From Closterium sp. Naga37s-1 (lineage: Eukaryota; Streptophyta; Zygnematophyceae; Desmidiales; Closteriaceae): 64,000 bases of DNA. The notes beneath the pieces are model-generated. The model was not told where the DNA came from. It saw nothing but the letters and a program-made list of their open reading frames with translations, and did not search any database. Numbering within the stretch: the stretch's first letter is position 1; each line of letters starts with the position of its first letter. The DNA lies in the NCBI GenBank assembly GCA_947471745.1, contig CANJKZ010000952.1:1222001-1286000 (forward strand), in the 5' to 3' direction. A program made the position numbers and the translations under genes. Below are positions 1-9,294 of the stretch, piece after piece.

Positions 1-630
1 CGGAAGGTGCGACTGCCTCCCTGAAGAACTCTCCCCGATGCGTCGATCTCGCTGGCAGGTACGCAACTATCACGATGTAGTCTGTCTGCATCCAGGAGAA
101 GGTAGCGCTGAGCAGCCTCCCTTGAAACTGATCCCCGGTAGGAACCCCAATATTGCACCTCCACTTGCTCTGTGCTTTGGTGATGATACTGTAACACCGG
201 AGAACTGTACCTTTTCTCTTTTCTTGGTCAATTGCGGCTGTCCTCTGATAGCTCTCCTCGTTAGACAAACAGGGAATCATCTGTCACCCGGCCCTGGGTT
301 ATGACCTAACGCCTCGCCCAAGACCGGTAGTCCCAAATCGAATATGACCGCCCAGTCTCTAATCCACAAGGGGATCCCTTACTGGGGAATAGGTCTCACC
401 GCCTATCTGGGCATGCCCGGTAATTCCAGCGATCGTTGGTGAACACAGGGGATGCAGGCAGAATCCTTTGTATAATCAGCCAGGTTTTACAAAAGAGTAG
501 CAGTCGGAAGTGATCTCATCCTCAGAATTACTCTACTCTTTATACTCGGGATCCAACTGCTTTGTAAGCGGTTATTTCGGTCCCACATGCGGCTTGACAA
601 ACGGCATGTAACCTCCATGCATCCAGACTG
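1..630. other. Left-edge sequence, no gene identified
   Basis: Short open frames exist on both strands (for example 38-304 +), but none has a recognisable domain, repeat or splice structure. No RNA gene or LTR terminus was seen. It abuts the tandem duplication that starts near 634 and may be host DNA or very old transposon sequence. Confidence 0.4.
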
Positions 631-633
631 CAG

Positions 634-1576
634 TCGGTTGTCTACGGTTTGGCAATTGTACCCAACCTCCTGACTCCATGTCGGTTGATTCTGTGTGCGC
701 CCCTTCGGTTGATCCTGCAAGCACCTGGACCGGCGTTGATTCTCATCCGCGTTGGTTCAAGCGGCTTGGGCAACCGCAAGTAACCTTCGTTGACTCGACA
801 TTCGGGAAGTTGACTCGCTATGGCAAGTCACTCGTTGTTACACTACAGCCACTGCTTCTGCTCTTAGTTGATTCCAGAAGTTATGGTCCGCTGGTATTCT
901 CGTATCCGTTAAATCGACAATGCCAGCCGCTTTCGTGATCCTGTACCGACATCATTCTTGCTACCCGTTGCTTACGAGCCCATATTGAGCTCCCGTAAGG
1001 TGAGTTTGTGGTGTTTATCCATTAGTAACTACCGTTGAGCCCCTTAGCATCCACGGGTAGTAAAGCTTCACTGAAGTAAGACACACGGCTACAAACGCTG
1101 ATAATGCAACAGCCACAATTCCTCCTGCTACGGCGATAACACCTACGACACCATCAGAGGTACAACATCCATACTCAGCAGCTAACCCTTGACCGCATGT
1201 AATACATCCCCTCTCTAACTATCCTGTTTTTTTGCGAACTCCTCCTTGAAAGCCACAAGGCTCTGAGAGCCTTTGCTGACACGCGTTGCCGACCCTGCCT
1301 TGCGCAGTCCCCCCCCTGTGACGCGCAGGTGCAATGTGCGCTGCAGCCTGTTCGAAACGGCAACCCTGCGCTTTTTTGCATGCAGCCTGGACACAGATCC
1401 ACTCCTCCCGAGCACCACCCGTGGACACAAGGACCAGTGCCGGGTCCTTCAACACCCGCTTCAACAGATCTTAGACTTTCAGGGAAGACGTTGCGGAGAA
1501 GAGGGAGAGAGAGCTCGTCAGTACAGCCACAATGAACAGGAGGTACAGCAAGAGAATATGTGGTAAGAACTGAAAC
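634..1576. repeat. Tandem duplication, unit 1 (~943 bp)
   Basis: Opens with cggttgtctacggtttggc at 634 and ends just before the same sequence recurs at 1577. The next ~950 bp repeat it with only scattered substitutions and a few short indels, such as a 7-base difference after the shared ctcctg. No transposon termini or target duplication were recognised at its ends, so it reads as a segmental tandem duplication. Confidence 0.85.
1015..1218 (-). CDS. Possible exon with a membrane span (copy 1)
   Basis: A minus-strand stretch of about 67 codons without a stop encodes a Cys-containing start (CITCGQG, then YGCCTSDG), followed by a strongly hydrophobic Val/Ala/Gly-rich run of ~25 residues (GVVGVIAVAGGIVAVALSAF), a basic-aromatic flank (KLYY) and a stop. 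This resembles the end of a single-pass membrane protein. No start codon, convincing splice acceptor or known domain was found, so it may be an exon, a gene fragment or chance. An almost identical stretch lies in the second duplicate. Confidence 0.25.
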   Translation of the reverse strand, partial: LERGCITCGQGLAAEYGCCTSDGVVGVIAVAGGIVAVALSAFVAVCLTSVKLYYPWMLRGSTVVTNG

Positions 1577-2528
1577 CGGTTGTCTACGGTTTGGCAATTG
1601 TACCCAACCTCCTGTCAATCTGACTCCCTGTCGGTTGATTCTGTGTGCGCCCCTTCGGTTGATCCTGCAAGCACCTGGACCGGCGTTGATTCTCATCCGC
1701 GTTGGTTCAAGCGGCTTGGGCAACCGCAAGTAACCTCCGTTGACTCGACATTCGGGAAGTTGACTCGCTATGGCAAGTCACTCGTTGTTACACTACAGCC
1801 ACTGCTTCTGCTCTTAGTTGATTCCAGAAGTTATGGTCCGCTGGTATTCTCGTATCCGTTAAATCGACAATGCCAGCCGCTTTCGTGATCCTGTACCGAC
1901 ATCATTCCTGCTACCCGTTGCTGCCGAGCCCATATTGAGCTCCCGTAAGGTGAGTTTGTGGTGTTTATCCATTAGTAACTACCGTTGAGCCCCTTAGCAT
2001 CCACGGGTAGTAAAGCTTCACTGAAGTAAGACACACGGCTACAAACGCTGATAATGCAACAGCCACAATTCCTCCTGCTACGGCGATAACACCTACGACA
2101 CCATCAGAGGTACAACATCCATACTCAGCAGCTAACCCTTGACCGCATGTAATACATCCCCTCTCTAACTATCCTGTTTTTTTGCGAACCCCTCCTTGAA
2201 AGCCACAAGGCTCTGAGAGCCTTTGCTGACACGCGTTGCCGACCCTGCCTTGCGCAGTCCCCCCCCCTGTGACGCGCAGGTGCAATGTGCGCTGCAGCCT
2301 GTTCGAAACGGCAACCCTGCGCTTTTTTGCATGCAGCCTGGACGCAGATCCACTCCTCCCGAGCACCACCCGTGGACACAAGGACCAGTGCCGGGTCCTT
2401 CAACATCCGCTTCAACAGATCTTAGACTTTCAGGGAAGTCGCTGCGGAGAAGAGGGAGAGAGAGGTCGTCAGTACAGCCACAATGAACAGGAGGTACAGC
2501 AAGAGAATATGTGGTAAGCACTGAAATC
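1577..2528. repeat. Tandem duplication, unit 2 (~952 bp)
   Basis: Second copy of the block at 634-1576. Its right end, near gtggtaagcactgaaat, joins the C-terminal end of the minus-strand frame at 2,422-3,645. The duplicated block therefore sits directly downstream of that broken gene and supplies the last ~35 codons of its frame. Confidence 0.85.
1965..2168 (-). CDS. Possible exon with a membrane span (copy 2)
   Basis: Equivalent of 1,015-1,218 in the second tandem unit. The open stretch, hydrophobic segment and stop are all preserved. A further Cys-rich frame lies upstream on the same strand (around 2,200-2,500) but in another phase, and no consensus splice sites joining them were seen. 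Function unknown. Confidence 0.25.
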   Translation of the reverse strand, partial: LERGCITCGQGLAAEYGCCTSDGVVGVIAVAGGIVAVALSAFVAVCLTSVKLYYPWMLRGSTVVTNG

Positions 2529-3645
2529 GGAGACTCCTTATACCGTTGATGTCGTGAACCATTTTCACTGTCAGGTTCCATCTTCCCATGTTGTATTGCC
2601 GAGCAATTACGTAATCATCATGGTAGCGGGACATGTGCTGACACCCACAGTAATCGCAGGTGAGAGAGGGAAAATGGACCAGGAACCTCCTTCCCGGCAG
2701 CGAGACAAATTCGACAATGTGGCGCCAGCGATAAGTCTCATCCACATGCTCAAGTACCAGTCCCCTGATCCAGTCCCTGTCAAAGCCTGTTACTGGATCC
2801 ACCGTGTGATGAAACCCTAAGCCGCTCGCAAAAGCGCTCCCCCCCCTCTTAAGCAGGACCCCGTTAACCAGCACTTGGCGGACCATATCCGGGGAGATCT
2901 GAGCAGGGATGGCCTTGAGAACCACTTCAATGGCAGTCATGTTCAGCATCAGTTCGCGGAGGAAGCGCGCATTTTCAGGATACTGCCGAAACTTGTCGTC
3001 AACACACTCGTGCTCGATGATCTGGCCGCGAACAAAATCAGCATCTCCGGCATTGTCGAAGATCACTTGCAGCCTGCCGAACTTTGAATGGGAGAGGTAA
3101 GCCGGCTGAAGTATTTGAAACTTTATCGTGTTAAGGACATCCGGTGTGAGATCGTCCTTCCAGAGGTCAAGCATGGCGGAGATCGTGGCCTTTGTCCTTA
3201 GCACTTCCGCATTTCTGTTAAGAGGAATCAGCAAGGTTAGCGAAACTTTAGTATGAGCAGCAGCAATATTGGTGGCCACCAGCGGGTCAACTATCTCATC
3301 CGGGTCATCACTCAGGTACCCATCCCCGTCGTCTTCCAGCTCGAGCTCTGACGCCGCCGTTTTATTGTCAGATTCGTTGTTAGCCGTATCATTGTTGTCA
3401 TCGCCACCGTCAACAGCATCATCATTATCAACAACATCATTCACAGGATCCTTGAGCTCCTCAAACCCGTCCTTCTGTGTCGCAGCTTGGTCCTTCGCAG
3501 ACTCCAGAGACGTCTTGTCCAGCAGATTTTAAGCCGGTGCAGCAGACAACGACGAACCATCCTTCTTGGGGGATGACGGAGCACAAATGGTGTCATCATC
3601 TTTCAGGGGAAGCTTTCCGCTGCTGTTCTTGGCACCACGAGCCAT
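2422..3645 (-). pseudogene. Acidic protein with zinc-knuckle-like motif, one in-frame stop
   Basis: The frame starts at an ATG at 3,645 (MARGAKNSSGK), runs 38 codons to an in-frame TAA at 3,529-3,531, then continues open in the same frame to 2,422. After the stop come a Lys/Glu-rich segment, a run of Asp and Asn (about 3,350-3,444), a ~230-residue mixed region of no recognised family, and a Cys/His cluster CDYCGCQHMSRYH (C-x2-C-x3-H-x4-H). The last ~35 codons are hydrophobic and lie in the duplicated block, so the original C-terminus has probably been replaced. The architecture recalls a nucleic-acid-binding ORF1/gag-like protein of a non-LTR element, but no reverse transcriptase follows. A host protein of unknown function is equally possible. 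Confidence 0.45.
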
Positions 3646-4107
3646 TGTGCACTGATGAAAAACGCTTGACATCTCGAAAGTGGCTGAAACTAAGTGAGAT
3701 CTGAGCACATCAACCCAGCGAACCCTGCTGTTATAGCAATCTCTGCTGAAGCGAGTGCCTTGGTAGTAGCTGTTGATATGTGCGAGCGGTTTCCAGGCTA
3801 ACGCTTGTGGTGAGAAATCAGAGCCTTGGGAGTGCTGTTCTTGGGAATAACACGGCCATTGCAGATGAAATCCATGTCGCAAGCCAGCCTGTAACCTTGA
3901 AGCTTGATCAAGCGTAGCTTTAGACAACCTTGAAACTGACTGATTGCCTGAACTCAACAGCCTGGAACCCCACAATGTCCACGTAATGTTCCTTTTGTGA
4001 ACATGAAAAAGGTATTGACATATAGAGCATGATGTAAGCTGCTGATTGATAAGGTCAGAATTAAGAAAATTTAAGAAATTCCTTGGCATTGTTTGCGACT
4101 GGTGCCA
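3646..4107. other. Spacer between broken gene and Copia LTR
   Basis: Upstream flank of the minus-strand frame starting at 3,645. An open frame runs through it in the same phase to 4,089 but contains no domain, so it is probably 5' untranslated or intergenic. Ends at the TGTGTC terminus of element A1. Confidence 0.4.
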
Positions 4108-4238
4108 TGTGTCAAACTATCATGTTGTGTGTGTTGTGTAGGCTGTAGTGGAGCCCATATGGGGTACAACCCAATTAGGGTTAGTACTTGTACCATCTTT
4201 CTGTTCAATGCATTCATTCCTCGTTCAGTATTCTGACC
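4108..4238 (+). repeat. 5' LTR of A1 (131 bp)
   Basis: Starts TGTGTCAAAC and ends TTCTGACC, followed by a Met-tRNA-type primer site. The same start, preceded by CTATGGGGG, recurs at the 3' ends of most other A copies. The Copia convention TG...CA appears to be broken by one substitution at the 3' end. Confidence 0.8.
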
Positions 4239-4252
4239 TAGTTTCAGAGCAG
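4239..4252 (+). promoter_or_regulatory. Primer-binding site of A1
   Basis: The sequence tagtttcagagcag directly after the LTR matches, with changes, the TGGTATCAGAGC site used by plant Copia elements to anneal initiator Met-tRNA for minus-strand DNA synthesis. A cleaner version (TGGTATTCAGAGC) is at 52,631-52,643 in copy A8. Confidence 0.65.
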
Positions 4253-4299
4253 GTCCTGTTCCAGGACCGGTTTTTTTTTAGGGCCCACAGAATAGTTCC

Positions 4300-5085
4300 C
4301 TGCCCGTAGCGCTGCCCCACCAGTTACGTTGCCCTGCCCTGCCCGTCGCGCCGCCCTGCTGGCAGCGCGCTGCCCTGTTCTGCCCGTCGTGCTACTCTGC
4401 TAGCGCCGCGCCACCCTGCCCTGCTCGCGCGCCGCCCTGCTGGCCGCCGCGCCGCCCTGCCCTGCCCGCGCGCCGCTCGCCGCCGCGCCGCCCTGCCTTG
4501 CCCGCGCGACGCTTGCCGCCGCGCCGCCCTGCCCTGCCCACGCGCCACTCGCCGCCGCGCCGCCCTGCCCTGCCCGCGCGCCGCTCGTCGCCGCGCCGCC
4601 CTGCCCTGACCGCGGGCCGCTTGCCGCCGCGCCGCCCTGCCCTGCCCGTGCGCCGCTCGCCGCCGCGCCGCCCTGCCCTGCCCGCGAGTTGCTCGTCGCC
4701 GCGCCTCCCTGCCCTGCCCGCGCGCCGCTCGCCGCCGCGCCGCCCTGCCCTGCCCGCGCGCCGATCGCCGCCGCGCCGCCCTGCCCTGCTCGCGCGCCGC
4801 TCGCCGCCGCGCCGCCCTGCCCTACCCGCGCGCCGCTCGCCGCCGCGCCGCCCTACCCTTCTTGCGCGCCGCCCTGCTGGCCGCCTCCCTGCCCTGCCCC
4901 GCCAGCGTGCCGCCTTGCTGGCCGCCGCCCTGCCCTGCCCTGCCCGCACGCCGCCCTGCTGGCCGCCGCCCTGCCCTGCCAGTTGCGCCGCCCTGCCCTA
5001 GCCGTGCGCCGCCTCACCCTGCCCTTCGCGCGTCCCTAGTGCTTGCGTGCTGCCCTGCTGCGCGTGCGCCACCTTGCTCTGCCCG
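4300..5085 (+). repeat. GC-rich 36-bp minisatellite in the A1 leader
   Basis: About 11 copies of a 36-bp unit (core gccgccctgccctgcccg) between ~4,440 and 4,850, with looser copies on both sides. It fills the interval between primer site and gag ATG. All frames stay open because 36 is a multiple of three, giving spurious Arg/Pro/Ala ORFs on both strands. A similar GC leader occurs in A8 (51,870-52,600). Confidence 0.85.
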
Positions 5086-5087
5086 CT

Positions 5088-6292
5088 ATGGCTACTCTCA
5101 GCGTCCTCACGTTCGATCCTGAGGGCCGTCCGATCGAGTTCGATGCGTGGCTCGATGACCTGCAGCTGTACCTACTGAGCGATTCTAGAGACGGCATTTC
5201 GTTGTTTGACCTCACGTCTGGAGCCTCTCTCGCCCCTCCCGACACAGCTGACAGTGCGACTCGCTCTACAGTGGCTTACCCGTGACGCTGCTGCTCGCCT
5301 AGCCGTTCGCAACCACTTGCTGTTAGCCGAACGCGCTCACTTTGGCCAGCACAAGACTGCTAGAGCCCTGTACAACGCTGTAGTCACTCGTTACTCCTCC
5401 CCGGCCACTGCTGCTCTAGGCCACCTTATATTGCCCTACCTTTTTCCCGAGCTGTCCGCCTTTGCCACAGTTGTCAACCTCATCACTCACCTTCGCACTA
5501 GTGACACTCGCTACCGCGCCGCGCTTCCCACCGAGTTTCTAGCCAAGAACACCCCCCCCCCCCATGTACATCGCTCTCTACATCATCGTCACCCGCCTCC
5601 CTGACTCTCTTAGCGCAGTCAGGGACCTCTTTCTCGCCATGGACCCCACGGACCTCACTGTCGACCTGCTCGAGAAGCACCTCCTTGCAGCTGAGGCTAG
5701 CATAGTCGCTGTAGGTGCTGCTCGTGGCACTCCTCGCACTCCCTTCTTTGAGGGGTGTTCCCCCTCCCCCCTTGTCCCCTCAGTCGCTTCTGCTGCTGCT
5801 GTTGACTTCCTTCGTGCTGAGGAGGTCGGCACTGCGTCTGCTCCTAGTGGGAGGCGCCGCAGCGGCAAGGGCAAGGGAGGCAAGGGTGGTGGGGGTGGCA
5901 GGGGTGGAGGCGGTGGTGGGGGCGGTGGAGGCGGCGGAGTTGGCGGTGGTGGCGGAGGGAGTGGTGGTTGGGGTGGAGGCGTTGGTGGCGTTGGTGGTGG
6001 CGGCACTGGGAGTGGTGGCGGCGGCAGTGGTGGCGGCAGTGGGAGTGGTGGCGGCGGCAGTGGTGGCGGCCGGGGTGGTACCGATCAGAGGGGAGGTTCA
6101 GGCGGTGGTCAGAGACAGCAGCAGCAGCGTCAGCGTGAGACCCCTACGCCCCAGGAGCTTCGTGAGTGGTTTGCTCAGCGTGGGGCGTCTGGGGGTAGTG
6201 TTCGCTGCCAGTACGTCATTCGCACAGGTGACCGCACTGCTCAGACATGCGGGAAGGTTGGTCACCCAGTCCCGCTGCTTCTCCCGTCTTGA
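5088..6292 (+). pseudogene. gag of A1 (frameshifted)
   Basis: Gag forms the cytoplasmic virus-like particle that packages element RNA. The ATG at 5,088 is chosen because the equivalent start (MA.., then GRP, then a Leu-rich segment) is seen in A8. The N-terminal frame stops at ~5,283. Homologous sequence continues in another frame (TRDAAARLAVRNH...) and shifts again at the C-run near 5,555. The C-terminal third is a very long Gly-rich stretch (~5,880-6,080), then a Gln-rich block. A Cys/His segment (TCGKVGHPV) near 6,250, resembling a degenerate gag zinc knuckle, is followed by another frame break. Confidence 0.75.
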
Positions 6293-8030
6293 CGACGCCT
6301 GGCGCGCAGAGTTTCCCGACGCAACTGAGCTCCCCCACTGGCTAGAGCTGCTTAGGCAGGGTGTGGATATCTTTGCTCTTGACTATGATGCTATTCTTGC
6401 TGCCATGTATGCATTGACTGTTAGTGCTGAGGGTGACTGTTACCTCTGTGTGCCGCCCGACCAAGGTATAGAGGCTACTGCTCTAGGTGCTAGTGAGTCT
6501 GCTCTCTGTGGTACTGCGCCTGCTGAGGCCTTGCACACCTTCACGCTTGACTCAGGTGCTTCCCGCTGTTTCTTTCGCGACAGTACCACAGTCACACCAC
6601 TCCCTGCACCTGTTGCTGTCAGACTGGCTGACTCCTCAGGGGGCCCAGTTCTTGCCCGTTCCTCCACTGTTGTCCCGTGTCCGGCGGTTCCGTCCGGCTC
6701 ACTCTCAGGTCTTCACCTCCCCTCGTTCTCTACGAACTTGGTGAGTACCGCTGCCCTCCAGGATGCGATGGTCACTACCACCACTCCTGGGGGTCAGCGT
6801 GTCTTGATCTGCACGTGTACACGGACGGGCCGTCACCTGGCGACGTTCACCCGTCGGCCTGGGTCGAGTCTGTACACACTGACTACTGAGCCTCCTCAGG
6901 TAGCTGCGTCTGCGTCCGCGTCAGGTCAGCTAGCAGCCCCCTGCTCGTGTCACCTCCTGTCGCACCAGACTCTCCTTTGGCACCACCGCCTTGGTCACCC
7001 CTCCCTGCCACGCCTCCGTGGCATGCACTCCCGCCTCCTTGTCTATGGTCTTCCCAGGTCTCTGCCTCCCCTCCCACCCTCGCCTGCCCCTCCCTGCCTT
7101 CCCTGTGTCGAGGGGCGGCAGCGCGCCGCTCCTCACTCCTCCTCGTTTCCCCCGACGACTGCTCCCCTGCAGACTCTCCACATGGACGTGTGGGGCCCAG
7201 CCCCTCGTCCGTGGGCAGGGCCGCGAGCGATACTTTCTGCTGGTTGTTGACGACTACACGCGTTATACCACGGTCTTCCCCTTGCGCAGCAAGGGGGAGG
7301 TCCCTGATGTTTTGATCTCTTGGATCCGCGCTGTCCGTCTCCAGCTCCGCGAGCGGTTCCACGAGGACCTTCCTGTCCTGCGTCTGCACTCTGACAGAGG
7401 TGGTGAGTTTGCCTCCGACCTCTTGCGGGAATTTTGTCGTGGGGAGGGCATTCGCCAGTCGTTCACGCTTCCGGCCTCTCCGCAGCAGAATGGGGTTGCT
7501 GAGCGCCGCATTGGTTTAGTCATGGAGGTCGCTCGTACCTCCATGATCCATGCGGCTGCCCCCCATTTTCTGTGTCTGTTTGCGGTCTGGTACGCTACGC
7601 ATCAGCTCAACCTCTGGCCCCGTGTCTCCTTGCCGGAGACCTCGCCTACACTGCGTTGGACGGGGAAGGTTGGCGATGCGTCGTTGTTCCGGGTCTGGGG
7701 CTCTCGTGCCTTTGTCCACAATACTTCCGCGGACAAGCTCTCCTCCCGCGCCATTCCCTGCGTCTTCCTTGGATTTCCCCCTGACGCGCCTGGCTGGCAG
7801 TTTTACCACCTGACATCTCGCCGTGTCCTGCCCTCTCAGGACGTCACGTTTGACGAGTCCGTTCTCTTTTACCGTCTCTTCCCCAACCGCACTGCCCCTC
7901 TCCCCCCCCCCCCGCCGCTCTTCCTCGCACCAGGTCCTCCTCCGGTAGACCCCCTCCCCCCTCAGGGTCCTGCTCCCTCAGGTGTGTCTCAGGTAGACCC
8001 TGTCGAGCCTGTCGAGGTCGCTGTCGACTC
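6293..8030 (+). pseudogene. Protease-integrase region of A1 pol
   Basis: The aspartic protease motif LDSGAS lies at ~6,550 and would process the polyprotein. A GAG-pre-integrase motif (HHRLGHPSLPRLRG) is near 6,980. The integrase core follows with the D-D-E signature: D in MDVWGP (~7,183), D in LHSDRGGEF (~7,388) and E in NGVAERRIG (~7,501). It is split by a frameshift at ~7,205 between MDVWGPA and RYFLLVVDDYTRY. The conserved post-core motif QDVTFDESV (~7,840) closes the integrase C-terminal part. Confidence 0.85.
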
Positions 8031-8034
8031 TGGT

Positions 8035-8850
8035 GCTGCTGGGGGTGGTGCTGCTAGGGGTGCTGCGTATGGGGGTGCTGAGCCTGAGCGTGCGGAGCCT
8101 GGGGGTGCTGAGCCTGAGCGTGCGGAGCCTGGGGGTGCTGAGCATGGGGTTGCTGAGTCTGGGGGTGCTGAGCCTGAGCGTGCGGAGCCTGGAGGTACTT
8201 TGTCTGCTGGAGGTCCTACGGGTGCCTCGTCACGGCGGGAGCCTCTCTCTCCACCGCAGCTGCGCGAGTGGTTTGCTCGGCGCACCCGCCTTCGGAGTGG
8301 CGCTGCTGGAGCTGGGGGGCCTTCCGCTGGAGGCCCTAGAGCTGGAGGCACTGGAGCTGCTGGTCCTGGAGGTGCTGGAGCTGCTGGTCCCGGAGGTGCT
8401 CGTACTGGAGGTACTGGAGCTGCTGGAGCCGGTGGTACTGCAGGCGCTGGAGCTGGAGACTTTGGAGCTGAAGGCGCTGGAGCTGGAGGTACCGGAGGTG
8501 CTGGAGCTGCTGGTCCTGGAGGTCCTGGAGGTGCTGGAGCCGCTGGTCCCGGAGGTGCTCGTACTGGAGGTACTGGAGCTGCTGGAGCTGGAGGTGCTGC
8601 AGGCGTTGGAGCTAGAGGCGCTGGAGCTAGAGGTAGCAGAGGTGCTGGAGCTGCTGGTCCTGGAGGTGCTGGAGGTGCTGGAGCCGCCGGTCTCGGAGGT
8701 GCTCGTACTGGAGGTACTGGAGCTGCTGGAGCTTGTGGTGCTGCAGGCGTTGGAGCTGGAGACCCTAGAGCTGGAGGCGCTGGAGCTGGAGGTGCTGGCC
8801 CTGGGGGTGCTGGTGTTGTCGGTGCTGGTTCTGGAGGCACTGTGCAGCCG
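8035..8850 (+). repeat. Gly/Ala/Glu-rich coding spacer in A1
   Basis: In-frame low-complexity segment between integrase and [14 protein letters not shown] block (8,040-8,200) is followed by ~500 bp of [13 protein letters not shown] repeats built on ggtgctggagct. It stays open for ~270 codons. The reverse strand gives an equally long Pro/Ala ORF, which is a by-product of the repeat. Confidence 0.8.
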
Positions 8851-9294
8851 CGACCGTACTTCGTTCCACTGCTTCAGCAGGTCCTTGGTCTCCCGTCTTC
8901 TACTGGCCTTACTCCTCCCTTGCTGTGTCCACCGCCTGACCAGTCGCAGCCGCAGTTACAGCCAGCCTCCCCCCTGCCTGCTCCTTCTCCTTACACTGAG
9001 CAGACAGACTCTCTTGCAGAGCGTCGTGAGCCTGCGTCTCGTCCTGCGTCGCCTGTTCGCGCTGTTCGCACTGATCGTCGTGTTCCTCGCCAGCGTCCTC
9101 CTCCAGTCCCCGGCACGCACCCGATGGCACTTCGTCCTTCCTCTGTTCCACTGCGTGTCCCTCTGCCGTCTCCTCCTGCGTCCTCTCTTCATGACGTTCC
9201 TGACCCTGCGTCCGACCTTGCTCGTGCTGCCAGTCCTACTGTCACACGTCTTCTAGCCACTGTTGACACTGACCCTTCGTTCGAGTCCACTGCT

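Larger units (their letters stand above)
4108..9294 (+). mobile_element. Ty1/Copia element A1, 5' two thirds
   Basis: Order: 5' LTR (4,108-4,238), primer-binding site, GC-rich minisatellite leader, gag, aspartic protease, GAG-pre-integrase, integrase core, Gly/Ala-rich spacer. This order (integrase before RT) defines Ty1/Copia. The copy stops at ~9,294, where sequence of a different Copia family begins. It has at least four frame disruptions: in gag near 5,265, in a C-run at ~5,555, near the zinc knuckle at ~6,270 and in integrase at ~7,205. It is therefore dead without trans help. Confidence 0.9.

Noticed and set aside
1175..1729. 184-codon Cys-rich frame in tandem unit 1
   Set aside because: The second unit has a frameshifted version and splice sites linking it to the membrane-span stretch were not found; kept only as a possibility in the duplication finding.
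678..1888. Plus-strand 86/102-codon frames present in both tandem units
   Set aside because: The opposite-strand membrane-span stretch is a better candidate; these have no recognisable features, and conservation is explained by the recent duplication.
4440..4850. CRISPR-like regular repeats (36 bp)
   Set aside because: Units are directly adjacent with no unique spacers, and the context is a eukaryotic retrotransposon leader.
4324..4949. Arg/Gly/Ala-rich ORFs on both strands of the A1 leader
   Set aside because: By-products of the 36-bp minisatellite between primer site and gag ATG.
7989..8840. 283-codon minus-strand Pro/Ala-rich ORF
   Set aside because: Reverse complement of the Gly/Ala spacer repeats of A1; repeats with periods of three bases stay open on both strands. 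No other evidence for a gene.
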